Positions 25,253 through 37,050 of a DNA stretch of 64,000 nt are shown here, piece after piece; positions within the stretch are counted from its first letter, which is position 1; every line of letters starts with the position of its first letter. The stretch is from NCBI RefSeq assembly GCF_033807715.1, contig NC_084597.1, positions 13,701,704-13,765,703 of the forward strand, written 5' to 3'. The notes beneath the pieces are model-generated. The model was not told the origin of the DNA and did not search any database. It was given only the letters and a program-made list of their open reading frames with translations. The position numbers and the translations under genes are program-made. The DNA comes from Cololabis saira. Taxonomy: Eukaryota > Chordata > Actinopteri > Beloniformes > Belonidae.

Positions 25253-26105
25253 GATGGCCCAGTAGGCTGTCTGACAGCAATGTTCTGGCATCCAAAAAAA
25301 AGAAAGAAATTAATATTAGAAAGCAGAGTGGAAACAAAGATGCAGAAAAAAATGTTTCAATTTGTAGAGCAGAGTGCTTGTGGACAGGCTGTATTTCAAA
25401 CTGTGCCGCTCGACTTGGGCCACCAGCTAGTTAGTGAACGCTGCTTTTCTGTTTGTTAACCTGGAGGAGCTTCCTCAGGCGGAAGTCAGCCGGATCTCCC
25501 TCCCAGGGAAGTTCCCTCCTCCAGCTGCTGTAACATTGCAAACTATCAGCAGGGAAACTGAGGCCAGCCCAGCTGTGTCCACCTCAGGATGTCATTTTTT
25601 ATTGGCGGGTTTTAGTGCTGTCCTATTTTCAGCACTCTGGATAAAACTGTCTGCTAAATCACTAAATGTATGAAAACCATCCTCTTAACAACATATGTAT
25701 CTAGAAATAAGCCATCTGGCTGCATGTGTGTACACAAAACAGTTGAAATGAGATATCAAGCCAAAGTTCACAAATGTAGTTAATAAAAAACTAAATCCAA
25801 ACAACCTTTTCCCAACAGATATTAATGGTTCGGCAAATTGATCTGACTTATTTCAGTATCGTGGATGTAAATGTGGTGTGCCAACGGTGGCTGCGTGTGT
25901 TTAAATTATGCTGCAACTGGTTTTATAATTAGCGTCAAACCTTATTTCATGCTATGCAATGATGTTTCAATGTCTCCGTAAAGCACTTTGAATCACCTTG
26001 TTGGTGAATTGTGATATACAAATAACATTTATATCAGGAAAGGTGCAAAAGGGACAGGCCCGGACGGATACACAATAAATATACAAGCCAAACCAAGGAA
26101 TTAAG
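25253..26105 (+). repeat. Spacer with two retroelement-type 3' tails
   Basis: No gene. 25625-25672 reads ctggataaaactgtctgctaa then actaaatgta, resembling the shared 3' stem-loop tail of teleost LINE/SINE pairs. 25977-26033 reads cgtaaagcactttgaatcac then gtgatatacaaataa, an L2-like tail. Their 5' limits are not resolvable. Confidence 0.45.
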
Positions 26106-26720
26106 CAAATCTAGACGTTTATTTTATTTATTGTTGGCTTTGTCTCGAACACAACAAAACCCAATCAAATTAAAACCATCAAAATATAAAAAAAGCAAAA
26201 CAATTTAACGTTCAAAAATAAAACACACAGCAAAACAATGTGTTCGAGAGGGAACAGGAGGAAGCAGAACGCTTATTTAGTCCTGTCCCTTCCTCACAAT
26301 ATCATATCATATAACCTATAAAAATAAAAATAAATTAAAAGAAAAGAAAAGAAAAGAAAAGAAGCAAAAAATAAATACAACACAAACAACCATAAACAAG
26401 ATCAGTCATAATTGAACCGGTCTCCTACAATATCCTAAATTCAAGAGTCCAATCTCCCAGTCACCTCTACAATGATCCACGAACAGCCTTGAATGCAGGC
26501 AGTTATATTTGTATCATATATAATCCATCCCACAAAGAACAAAATAATGATCAAAGAAATAAATATGTAAGGTAAATTACGTTCTTTAGAGGTCCCCATT
26601 TTTATACTTGTCAAGAATTGCTTTCTTGTATGTTTTTTTACTGTATAGAGTTAGTGCTTTGTTTGATTTCATCATAAACCATTCCACAAAGTTACCCCAC
26701 AGACTGATATGCACATGCTT
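26106..26720 (-). pseudogene. LINE 3' end relic, minus strand
   Basis: Read on the minus strand, about 26580-26700 gives GVTLWNG followed by IKQS and TYKKAILDKYKNGD, the usual C-terminal pattern of CR1/jockey-like LINEs. After it comes a 3' UTR with cttcctcctgttccctctcg and an A-rich tail near 26110-26220. Confidence 0.6.
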
Positions 26721-27332
26721 TTAAGAGGAGTGCGTACATAAAAAGTGCAGAAGGAGGTAAAGATTAATGTGATGCAGGTGTGTCAATTAGTAACAGAACT
26801 CAGGTGTGACACACACAAAATACTCAAGTTGTGTTTAATCAAGCAGGAAGTGAAGCAAACCAAAGCGCAGAAAAAAACTCAAGTACACAATGAATCATAC
26901 ATGAATAACGAATGGAGGAATACGGAATAAGGAACTCAGGTCAATAATGACGAAACACAAAGACAATGAACAAAAGACAAACAAGACTAGAGGAAATTAT
27001 CAAAACATCCCATGAGAACTGTTACCTGTGACAGTTGGAGCTTGTAGTTTTCTGCATTTAGTTGTCAACTATATCCAGATATGATATCATTTTGCATTTT
27101 TAAATAATCTCAGAATTCAGTGGCCATTCAACAAAATATAATAACTTCATCACACTCGCATGACTCCACAGCACAAAAAGAGATCAAATGGTCACATCGA
27201 GCCAGTTTTTGTCTTGATGAATTTCTGCAAGCTTTGAGTGACGGTCAGCTGGAGGTGGCAGTCAGGAATGAGACACAGAGATCCAAATCACATCACACCC
27301 TAATGATTTATTTAGTTGAAATACACCAAAAT
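26721..27332. other. Spacer, nothing recognised
   Basis: Short frames only. Ends at the TA target of the first IS630/Tc1-like composite. Confidence 0.45.
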
Positions 27333-27334
27333 TA

Positions 27335-29152
27335 CAGTTTTTTTTGATTGCTTACACACTAAAATTAAAAGTAGTACACTATTAGCAAAACCTTACACTC
27401 AAGAAGCTAAAACATCAGCCCATATTTGCACAACTATAAGCACATTGTCAACCTCACACTTGTTGCAAAACTCTACACACAGTGATTTTCAAAACACTAA
27501 ACACACTAAACGTACATTAAACACAAAAATCTATCATAAAGTCACTTCTTTGCAATACCAAAGCACTGACTGTCAAATTAGCACACCGTCCAACCAGTTG
27601 GTTCAACACAGTCATCAGGTGTGCAAACACTTGTTTGCTTAAATGTAGACACACCAATCAGGTGTATCTACACTATAGAAAGCAGCAGGTGAGCTCATTG
27701 GTCTCCAAGCACAAGAGTCAGAGAAAGACTACAGTTTTTCTCGATTGCTTTGACACATTTTGCACATCATGGGTCAACTTTATCTAATGCTCACACCTTC
27801 TTTGCACAGCAAGAGTCCTCTCTGGCGAATCGGTTAACTATTTCTCATTGCTTTCACACAATTTTCCTTGACTTTTACTGTAATACACTTTTCAAAACAG
27901 TTAACACACTTCTCACAAAGAGACACAAAACACAACTGATTTACCATGGCAACACATTGCAGACACTTTGTAGCAGCCAATTGGAACTGCTCTCTCAATT
28001 CTAAAAATTATCAGCACCTGTGTGAACTCTCTTTGCAAAACAAAGCAAGTAGTCCTCAACCTATCAAAGAGGTCAATAGCTTGAAGTTGACACCATGGAT
28101 CGAGGAGGACGTGGATGAGGACATGTGGCCTGATCGTCAGGCCCGTGTCGACAATGCGTAATTTTCCTGTATTTTTATTTTTTTCATATTTACAGGGTTT
28201 CATTTGATTGTGTTTCATTTACAGTACTTTCTTTGAGAATTGACCTTTGTTGTACTGCATATTGAACCCTGTCATTTTGATTGCTTACAGTATGTGCATG
28301 TGACAAGTACTGCAATAAATATGTCTGTCAGAATCTTGACATTGTGTACACAGTAGAACAAATGTAAATCAATGGTGTTGACAGGAACTTCAGCAATACA
28401 AAAACAGACCTACAATATTTTACTGTATACACATTTTCTGATTTTACTGTAAATACTCTGTGACAGTATATTTCTAAGTTATATAACTAAGTTAGAGTGC
28501 TCAATACAAAACCCAAATTGTAGTATGTTGTCAGTTGTAAAATAGTCAATACTATGAGGGTGTTGAACAAAAGTTGATATTGATAGCTGTGGTTTCAATT
28601 TTGTTATCCATCGTTACAGTAAATAAATGAGAAAAAACACATGTTCAATTGAGAAAAAATTCTAGGTTTTGATGGAAAAGTTTGGTTTTGATGGGTGTGA
28701 CAAGTTTTGAGAAAGTGGTGTCATTCTGCAAACATCATAAAGTGTTTTGGTTATTTCAGCTTCTGTTAAGGGCTTTGTGTGAGCTGTTTTGAAAAAGTAA
28801 ACTGTGAATGGAAAAATGGGCCAAAACGATCAAGAAAAACTGTATATTTGTACTTTGTTGATAGTAGCCTACTCTAATCATAGGGACGTAGAAGTGCTAA
28901 AAGTGTTTTAGGTTTATCACAGCAGAGTGTAACTCGTGCAAACAGAGTATAGTAATGTGAAACGTGTTTGTTTCATATGGTAACAAAGTGTGGTTTTTAA
29001 AAAGAAGTGTATAGTTTTTACAAGCGTGTTTAATTTTGCAAAGGATCTGTAGTGTTTTGCTAATTTGGTGTGTTGTTGTGCTAATTGTGTGTAGTGTTTT
29101 GAAACCACGGGCCCTGTTTTGAAAATCATGCTTAGGCAATCAAGAAAAACTG
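27335..29152. mobile_element. Composite IS630/Tc1-like MITE, copy A
   Basis: Begins cagttttttttgattgctta and ends taggcaatcaagaaaaactg, inverted repeats, flanked by TA at 27333-27334 and 29153-29154. A second complete element with related ends sits inside (27732-28842). The whole 1.8 kb unit recurs in the same orientation, near-identical, at 31225-33069. No intact transposase. Confidence 0.85.
27732..28842. mobile_element. Inner IS630/Tc1-like MITE nested in copy A
   Basis: Ends cagtttttctcgattgcttt and aacgatcaagaaaaactg with TA on both sides (27730-27731, 28843-28844). The frame near 28095-28160 ends DEDMWPDRQARVDNA, which resembles the last residues of the DDE transposase at 29723-30097 (VDEVLWPARDERQDAA). 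It is therefore a deletion derivative keeping the transposase 3' end. Confidence 0.75.
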
Positions 29153-29722
29153 TAAGTCCTGCACTGCAAAGTGGTGTTTATTTTCCATAGAAATACAGTT
29201 TTTCACAATTGTTTAAACACATTTCCTGATAGACTACCTCACTTTCTCAAAACTCTAAACACAAATTACAAAACTCACACACAAAATGCAAAATCCTACA
29301 CTTCACTTGCAAAAGCACACTCTACCCTCAAAACAGTGTTAACTCTTCACTAAATGGTATTTCCTTCTCAAATGCCAAACACATACATCATTTGAGTAGA
29401 CATTTCTAAGCACCCACTGAACACTGATGTGCAGGATGGAAGACACTATAGTATGAATGGAAAATACTATATGAATGCCTAGGTAGAATCATGCATTTGT
29501 ATGTTCAGTGTTACACCTTCAGCTGTTGGATGTAATATATCACCATATAGTATTCTTATGTATAGGCTACTCAAATAGAAAACAACACACAATTCTTTAC
29601 TGTAACAACAAATAATATTTTTACAGTACAGTATTTGGACTCAAATACTGTACTGTAAAAATGTGACATCACAGCAAGCTGTGGATGAAAACTTGACAGA
29701 AAATAGAAACAGAACCAAAGTA

Positions 29723-30370
29723 TTAGGCTGCATCCTGCCTTTCATCCCTGGCTGGCCACAGGACCTCGTCCACGTCGATGTTCTCCCTGGCCAAGCAGCG
29801 GGGGAACAATCTCCTACAACGCCGCATGAAGCCTTGACAGGCCTCAGCAGTGACATCGCCACATGCGTCCTCCATGGCCTGCAGCAGTGGGATCCGTGTC
29901 TGAGGATTTCTCTCGTATACCTTCCATCTCCAGGCAGAGAAAAACTCCTCAATTGGGTTGAGGAAGGGAGAGTATGGAGGGAGATATAGGACATCAACTT
30001 CTGGATGGACCCTGAACCAGTCACGGACCAGAGCAGCCCGGTGGAAACTGACATTGTCCCAGATAACAACAAACCTGACCACTTCTGTGTCCTCCATCTG
30101 GTCTGGCTACAATGATATTGTAGAGCTGGTCTAGGAATGCTAGAAGAAGTGCAGTGTTGTAGGGGTCAAGGGTGGCATGGTGATGGAGAACACCGTGGTG
30201 ATTGATAGTAGCACATATTGTTATGTTCCCTCCACGTTGGCCAGGGACCTCTGTGATGGCACGCTGGCCGATGATATTCTTCCCTCGGCGCCTTCTTTTT
30301 ACAAGGTTGAACCCCGCTTCATCAATGAATATGAATTCAATGGCAAATTGCTGATTGCATAATGCACAAC
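29723..30370 (-). pseudogene. DDE transposase (IS630/Tc1-like), frameshifted, left arm and spacer
   Basis: Cut-and-paste transposase fragment of the IS630/Tc1/mariner superfamily. The upstream frame (30370 down to about 30098) contains FIDEAGFNL with the first catalytic Asp (codon 30321-30323) and the GQRAITEVPGQRGGN motif. After a 1-base frameshift near 30095 the second frame carries VVIWDNVSFH (second Asp, codon 30056-30058) and PPYSPFLNPIEEFFSAWRW (third acid, Glu codon 29948-29950), 35 residues between them, then a basic C-terminus ending at 29723. The N-terminal DNA-binding region is absent. The frameshift and truncation make it inactive. Confidence 0.85.
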
Positions 30371-30384
30371 AGCCTTTGGAGTTT

Positions 30385-30754
30385 GGACACAGAGCCGGTC
30401 AGGTTCGTTGTTATCTGGGACAATGTCAGTTTCCACCGGGCTGCTCTGGTCCTTGACAGTTCAGGGTCCATCCAGAAGTTGATGTCCTATATCTCCCTCC
30501 ATACTCTCCCTTCCTCAACCCAATTGAGGAGTTTTTCTCTGCCTGGAGATGGAAGGTAGAGAAATCCTCAGACACGGATCCCACTGCTGCAGGCCATGGA
30601 GGACGCATGTGGCGATGTCACTGCTGAGGCCTGTCAAGGCTTCATGCAGCATTGTAGGAGATTGTTCCCCCGCTGCTCGGCCAGGGAGAACATCGCCTGC
30701 GACGTGGACGAGGTCCTGTGGCCAGCCAGGGATGAAAGGCAGGATGCAGGCTAA
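30385..30754 (+). pseudogene. DDE transposase C-terminus, inverted right-arm copy
   Basis: Inverted duplicate of the catalytic C-terminal region: VRFVVIWDNVSFHRAAL is readable from about 30399, after which a base loss within ggtccttgacagttc (the left arm has ggtccgtgactggttc) shifts the frame. PPYSPFLN and EEFFSAWRW follow in other frames and the C-terminus ends near 30754. No first catalytic Asp is present on this strand. Confidence 0.8.
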
Positions 30755-31224
30755 TACTTTTGTTCTGTTTCTATTTTCTGTCAAGTTTTCATCCACAGCT
30801 TGCTGTGATGTCCAGTGGACTGCACATTTTGAGTCCAAATACTGTAAAATATTATTTGTTGTTACAGTAAAGAATTGTGTGTTTTCTATTTGAGTAGCCT
30901 ATACATAAGAATACTATATGGTGATATATTCATCCAACAGCTGAAGGTGTAACACTGAGGCATTCACATCGTGTTTTCCATTCATACTATAGTGTCTTCC
31001 ATTCTGCACATCAGTGTTCAGTGGGTGCTTAGAAATGTCTACTCAAATGATGTATGTGTTTGGCATTTGAGAAGGAAATACCATTTAGTGAAGAGTTAAC
31101 ATTGTTTTGAGGGTAGAGTGTGCTTTTGCAAGAGAAGTGTAGGATTTTGCATTTTGTGTGTGAGTTTTGTAATTTTTGTTTAGAGTTTTGAGAAAGTGAG
31201 GTAGTCTATCAGGAAATGTGTTTA

Positions 31225-33069
31225 CAGTTTTTTTCGATTGCTTACACACTAAAATTAAAAGTAGTACACTATTAGCAAAACCTTACACTCAAGAAGCAAA
31301 ACATCAGCCCATATTTGCACAACTATAAGCACATTGTCAACCTCACACTTGTTGCAAAACTCTACACACAGTGATTTTCAAAACACTAAACACACTAAAC
31401 GTACATTAGACACAAAAATCTATCATAAAGTCACTTCTTTGCAATACCAAAGCACTGACTGTCAAATTAGCACACCGTCCAACCAGTTGGTTCAACACAG
31501 TCATCAGGTGTGCAAACACTTGTTTGCTTAAATATAGACACACCAATCAGGTGTATCTACACTATAGAAAGCAGCAGGTGAGCTCATTGGTCTCCAAGCA
31601 CAAGAGTCAGAGAAAGACTACAGTTTTTCTCGATTGCTTTGACACATTTTGCACATCATGGGTCAACTTTATCTAATGCTCACACCTTCTTTGCACAGCA
31701 AGAGTCCTCTCTGGCGAATCGGTTAACTATTTCTCATTGCTTTCACACAATTTTCTTTGACTTTTACTGTAATAAACTTTTCAAAACAGTTAACACACTT
31801 CTCACAAAGAGACACAAAACATAACTGATTTACCATGGCAACACATTGCAGACACTTTGTAGCAGCCAATTGGAACTGCTCTCTCAATTCTAAAAATTAC
31901 CAGCACCTGTGTGAACTCTCTTTGCAAAACAAAGCAAGTAGTCCTCAACCTATCAAAGAGGTCAATAGCTTGAAGTCGACACCAAGCATGGATGGAGGAG
32001 GACGTGGATGAGAACATGTGGCCTGATCGTCAGGCCCGTGTCGACAATGCGTAATTTTCCTGTATTTTTATTTTTTTCATATTTACAGGGTTTCATTTGA
32101 TTGTGTTTCATTTACAGTATTTTCTTTGAGAATTGACCTTTGTTGTACTGCATATTGAACCCTGTCATTTTGATTGCTTACAGTTTGTGCATGTGACAAG
32201 TACTGCAATAAATATTTTTCTGTCAGAATCTTGACATTTTGTACACAGTAGAACAAATGTAAATCAATGGTGTTGACAGGAACTTCAGCAATACAAAAAC
32301 AGATCTACAATATTTTACTGTATACACATTTTCTGATTTTACTGTAAATACTCTGTGACAGTATATTTCTAAGTTATATAACTAGGTTAGAGTGCTCAAT
32401 ACAAAACCCAAATTGTAGTATGTTGTCAGTTGTAAAATAGTCAATACTATGAGGGTGTTGAACAAAAGTTGATATTGATAGCTGTAGTTTCAATTTTGTT
32501 ATTGTTTGTTATTTTGTTAATTTTTGTTATCCAGTAAATAAATGAGAAAACACACATGTTCAATTGAGAAAAAATTCTAGGTTTTGATGGAAAAGTTTGG
32601 TTTTGATGGATGTGTGAGAAGTTTTGAGAAAGTGGTGTCATTCTGCAAACATCATAAAGTGTTTTGGTTATTTCAGCTTCTGTTAAGGGCTTTGTGTGAG
32701 CTGTTTTGAAAAAGTAAACTGTGAATGGAAAAATGGGCCAAAACGATCAAGAAAAACTGTATATTTGTACTTTGTTGATAGTAGCCTACTCTAATCATAG
32801 GGACGTAGAAGTGCTAAAAGTGTTTTAGGTTTATCACAGCAGAGTGTAACTCGTGCAAACAGAGTATAGTAATGTGAAACGTGTGTGTTTCATATGGTAA
32901 CAAAGTGTGGTTTTTAAAAAGAAGTGTATAGTTTTTACAAGCGTGTTTAATTTTGCAAAGGATCTGTAGTGTTTTGCTAATTTGGTGTGTTGTTGTGCTA
33001 ATTGTGTGTAGTGTTTTGAAACCACGGGCCCTGTTTTGAAAATCATGCTTAGGCAATCAAGAAAAACTG
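31225..33069. mobile_element. Composite IS630/Tc1-like MITE, copy B
   Basis: Near-identical to 27335-29152, same orientation, with ends cagttttttcgattgctta and taggcaatcaagaaaaactg. Flanked by TA at 31223-31224 and 33070-33071. Removing it restores the right terminal repeat of the palindromic element. The inner nested element is at 31621-32759. It differs from copy A by scattered substitutions and small indels, for example an extra ttgttattttgttaat-like stretch near 32505. Confidence 0.88.
31621..32759. mobile_element. Inner IS630/Tc1-like MITE nested in copy B
   Basis: Same as 27732-28842: ends cagtttttctcgattgcttt and aacgatcaagaaaaactg, TA at 31619-31620 and 32760-32761. The residual transposase end is again visible at about 31995-32055. 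Confidence 0.75.
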
Positions 33070-33190
33070 TAAACAATTGTGAAAAACTGTAATAGGTTAA
33101 ATGATCCAAGAACAAATGCAGTACATCTAAGCCCAAAGTCAGTGACAAAAACAAAATGAATCCACTATTTCACAACTTTCAAATATTTTA

Positions 33191-34522
33191 CAGTTTTTTC
33201 TGAAAGCTTAGGCGCTAATTTTGTTCTTGTAGCACAATTTCTAAAACTATTAACACATATAGCAAAACCACTCACTGAGTTAGCCAAACTAAAAGCACAA
33301 ATACTGCTTTGCACTCAGTTTGTAATTTTGTAACACACACTTTTCAAAACTGTAGGCACAATTCGCTGCTTACACTCAATTGCCAAATTTCCAAAACACT
33401 CCTAGCAAAATTATACACATGTATGGCTATTATTTACACTATTTTGCCACCTGTCCGGCACACTTTCACATGAGAAAACAATTTTAGACAATTAGTTCAC
33501 TTTGCAATCAGCCTAAGCACTATAAATAAGCCACAGGTAAGCTGTCTGTGTGGAGTACAATGGAAGGAGCAAGAAGAGTAAGAATCAGAGGAGTTGGAGG
33601 AAGAGGACATGGAGGTGAAGGAGTTGGAGGAAGAGGACGTGGAGGTGAAGAAGCAAGAGGTTTAGAGGAAGTTAGAGGAAGAGGACAAGGAGCAGCAAGA
33701 GGAGGACGAGGAGGGGGAAGAAGAAGGGCCAGAGCAGACCCGATATGTCATCATATGGGACAATGTTAGTTTCCATAGGGCTGCTTTGGTCCGCAACTGG
33801 TTTACTGATCACCCACTCTTCATGGCACTCAACCTCCCCCCATACTCTCCATTCTTACGTAAATCCGATTGAAGAGTTCTTTTCTGCCTGGCGCTGGAAA
33901 GTCCACGACCGCCTTCCCCATCAACACGCAGCCCTTTTACAAGCAATGGAGGAGGCATGTGGAGATATTGAGCAGGCATCATGTCAGGCCTGGATACGGC
34001 ATGCAAGGAGGTATTTTCCCCGGTGCCTTGGACTGGAGGACATCGCATGCCATGTGGATTTTGTAGCCGGACCCAGAGAGACGGCATGATGTAGGCTGAT
34101 TGTCTTTTTTTTGTGAATGTATTATTTTGTGTTCTGTGCTGTGTCTTTGTTTTGACGAGTGTGAATAAACACCAATACTTGAAGTTTGGATCCCTGTGTG
34201 TTTACAGAACTATGACAAAAGTATGACCTCAAACTGACCTAGCTTGTGCACAGAAAAAGAAAAAAGCCAGATGTGTTTTGTATTCATACCATCAGTGTGT
34301 AGTTGGCACATTATGTGCTTAGTAAATGATGGCATGTGTTTACTGTCTGATATGAAAACACCATTTTTACTAAGGTGTGTAGAGTTAATCAAGCTGTGTT
34401 TGATTTTGCAAGAGAACTATAACGTTTTGATAATTTGGTGAAAGGTTTTCTCATTTGTGTGTAGAGTTTAGCAAAAATAGCCAATGTTGCAAAAAATGTA
34501 CTTAAGGATTCAGAAAAAACTG
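33191..34522 (+). mobile_element. Internally deleted IS630/Tc1-like element
   Basis: Ends cagttttttctgaaagctta and taaggattcagaaaaaactg, flanked by TA at 33189-33190 and 34523-34524. It keeps the start and end of a transposase gene but lacks the middle; see the pseudogene at 33560-34089. Confidence 0.85.
33560..34089 (+). pseudogene. DDE transposase with internal deletion: Arg/Gly-rich N-terminus joined to catalytic C-terminus
   Basis: ATG at 33560 opens an Arg/Gly/Glu-rich segment (repeats of the type GGRGHGGEG, about 60 residues). This is joined near 33735 to RYVIIWDNVSFHRAALVRNW in another frame, carrying the second catalytic Asp. A small indel near 33860 shifts the frame again before NPIEEFFSAWRWKVHD, and the C-terminus ends at the TGA at 34087-34089. 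The helix-turn-helix region and first catalytic Asp are deleted. A low-complexity RG-rich N-terminus is what I recall for intact fish members of this family. Inactive. Confidence 0.8.
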
Positions 34523-34977
34523 TAACAGGTTTTGACGTCTAAGGACAACTAACATCTTCCTATAAATTATGGTTTCAAAAGCCAACATGTTTATTGCAGT
34601 TTTCTGTGTGAGTTGAATGATTTGTTTTGACTGTGTCTCATCTTGGATTGAGGACATGATCAATTATAAACTATGACAAAGCTAGTGTGTTCTTCCATTT
34701 ATACTCTCGAGTCAGAATTTCCAAGTCCCACGTCAGAGGTTTCAAGTGAAAAATAGCTTGAATTTGTAATTTCAACTTGGAATTTTGAAAAAAAAAAACA
34801 AAAAAAAAAAACCCTGGTATCACATGGCTCGACTAAGTGTCATGGCCTAGATGACCCAGAGCTCTAGCACTGACCTGTCATTGGCTAGTGCGATTTGATG
34901 ATCATAACCCTGGTTAATCAAAAAATGAGCATATGGGTGAAATAATAAATAATTACCAAAAGCTAGCTCTCACCCCC

Positions 34978-34981
34978 ACCC

Positions 34982-35012
<31 letters not shown>

Positions 35013-35020
35013 AAAAAAAA
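34978..35020. repeat. Poly-C / poly-A homopolymer junction
   Basis: About two dozen C are followed directly by about 18 A, then A-rich DNA to 35037. Confidence 0.9.
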
Positions 35021-35922
35021 AGAAACAAAAAAAAAACTGTCCATGAATTTGTGGCTTTGTACAAGTATACTTGACGAGGCAGCAGAGGTAAAAATTCAAC
35101 CCCAACACAGTTGTCATTGATGTGAAAGTGAGCAGGATTTTTGTTGGTTGTTTTTTTCTTAAAGGCTGCAAATAGGCTACTTTTACATCTCTTTCAAAGT
35201 TGGTTATTTTAATGTGGAACTGCAATTTTTCTTACCTCCACATTGGCGACAGCACTGAAAAACATGTTGAACAAAAATAAGCAATTTACTTATTTTGCAT
35301 TCAATTGCTTTGGTTGCAATTATTGTTTGTTAACTTTGATTTACATTTCTCACTTAAAGATACTGATTGTAACTTACTGATTTTTTTTTCTCTCTTTATG
35401 GGAGAAAAATGCTTCAGGAAATCATTATGCCTCAACAGCATCACATTAAGACTCTGTCCTTTACGGTGATGATCATTTACTGGAAAAGGACCTGAACGAT
35501 GAGTCATGGGGCATTTGATGTACTCATTCCCTCTCTGTTTTCATGTTTGAAGACAACATTTGCCTTTGCAGATGCCGGGTTTATCCTCAACAGATTGAGC
35601 AGATTTACTCATGACCCACATGAAAATATAACTGGCCTATGATAAATCCCCTCCACTTAGGTGACAATTTGTTTATTTCAGAGGTTAATTAGTTAACATG
35701 ATCAATCCTCTGACCTGTGCCGTATTGTGTCAACACCATATTTATTTTTTTATCATTAAGCCTGGCTGTTCAGACAACACATATCAGGTGATGTTTTTCC
35801 TCTGCTGCCTTTCATTTAAGCAGATCATCTGATGCTGCGCATCTGCCGCGTGCGTCAATCAAAAGGATCGAGCACGAGTCACCCCAGCTTGTCAGCATGG
35901 TACCACATACTGTACACACATA

Positions 35923-35928
35923 CATATA

Positions 35929-35979
<51 letters not shown>
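35923..35979. repeat. (TA)n microsatellite
   Basis: Almost uninterrupted TA dinucleotides, with one tg interruption near 35933. Confidence 0.95.
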
Positions 35980-35982
<3 letters not shown>

Positions 35983-36936
35983 CTCAATACTTTTTCCAAT
36001 CACAGGAGTGACAAATTCTGTTCAGTTTATACATAAATTGCAGAACAACATGACACATGACAAAGTCACACTTGAGTGCTATTTATGACTATTTATCATT
36101 TTGTGAAACAAAAAAGCTCATCTTGGGGTCAGAGGAAGTTCTACGTCTGTAAAGGTTTCAAAAGTATTTTCGTATGATACGCTAGCAGTGCTGTATATCA
36201 CACTTACGCTATCTAACAGTGAACATGCACCGACATCCTGCATCAAAACATCTTGTTTACAGACTGTTAACCAAACTGAGTCATTCTCTGCTTGAATCAG
36301 AACTTACAAGCTTCCTAAAAGCTCCATACAGATGTTTATCTGCTGCAGCTGCTAGAGACTAAAATGTCTATAAGTGAAAAAAGAAGCATCTAATTAGATT
36401 TTTTAAAGTCTGAGAGGCTCTGGGGAAATAAATTATACATCTAAACATTTTTGAATCAGAGATCTTCTTGAAGATTATCTCAATTTAAATAAATTTGATA
36501 CTTGACAAAATATTCAGAGGTTATTTTTCTTCCGCAACTTTTTTAAAATCTTGAAGTGACTCAAGTGGAAAGTTTGCAAGTTGGAAAATCTTGATGGAGA
36601 AGTGCAGATACCTTCAAGCAAAAAGGTACAGACGCATGATGACGCATGTATGTCATCTGTACCTACTCCTCCACCTGAAAGTGAAAACTTCAAATGCACA
36701 AAAAGACTTTCATAAAGCTTCCTGCGTGGTTTTCACACATGCAGTCATGACCCGACTGGAGCCTTGCAGATGCTCACGTTTATTTTCACATTACTGCTTG
36801 GTCATGTGCAGCAACAGTTCCACGCCAAGGTGCAGTCCACATGTGAAAAGGGCGGGTGAGAAGTGTTTCTCCCACAGTCTCTTTTCAAAACAAGGGTCCA
36901 TGATGTTCTTCTTTTGTTTCTTGACTTTTTGTCTTG

Positions 36937-37050
<114 letters not shown>

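Larger units (their letters stand above)
29196..33089. mobile_element. Palindromic IS630/Tc1-like element interrupted by composite copy B
   Basis: Left terminus cagtttttcacaattgttta (29196), right terminus aacaattgtgaaaaactg (33072-33089), flanked by TA at 29194-29195 and 33090-33091. The left arm (29196 to about 30095) is repeated in inverted orientation from about 30385 to 31222, leaving a spacer of about 290 bp. Each arm carries the C-terminal part of the same transposase. The right terminal repeat is split at 31223 by insertion of copy B with TA duplication. Confidence 0.8.
34525..36936. other. Intergenic with simple repeats
   Basis: No gene. Contains a poly-C run of about 24 abutting a poly-A run (34978-35020) and a (TA)n microsatellite at about 35923-35979. 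The opposing short frames over these are artefacts of low complexity. Confidence 0.6.

Noticed and set aside
27316..27642. His/Thr-rich frame
   Set aside because: It is translation of subterminal repeats of the IS630/Tc1-like composite and recurs in copy B.
27333..33091. Direct repeats with spacers considered as a CRISPR-like or satellite array
   Set aside because: The repeats are two 1.8 kb transposon copies with TA duplications, not short repeats with spacers.
33548..33769. RG-rich protein as a host RNA-binding gene
   Set aside because: It sits within TA-flanked transposon ends and runs into the transposase catalytic region.
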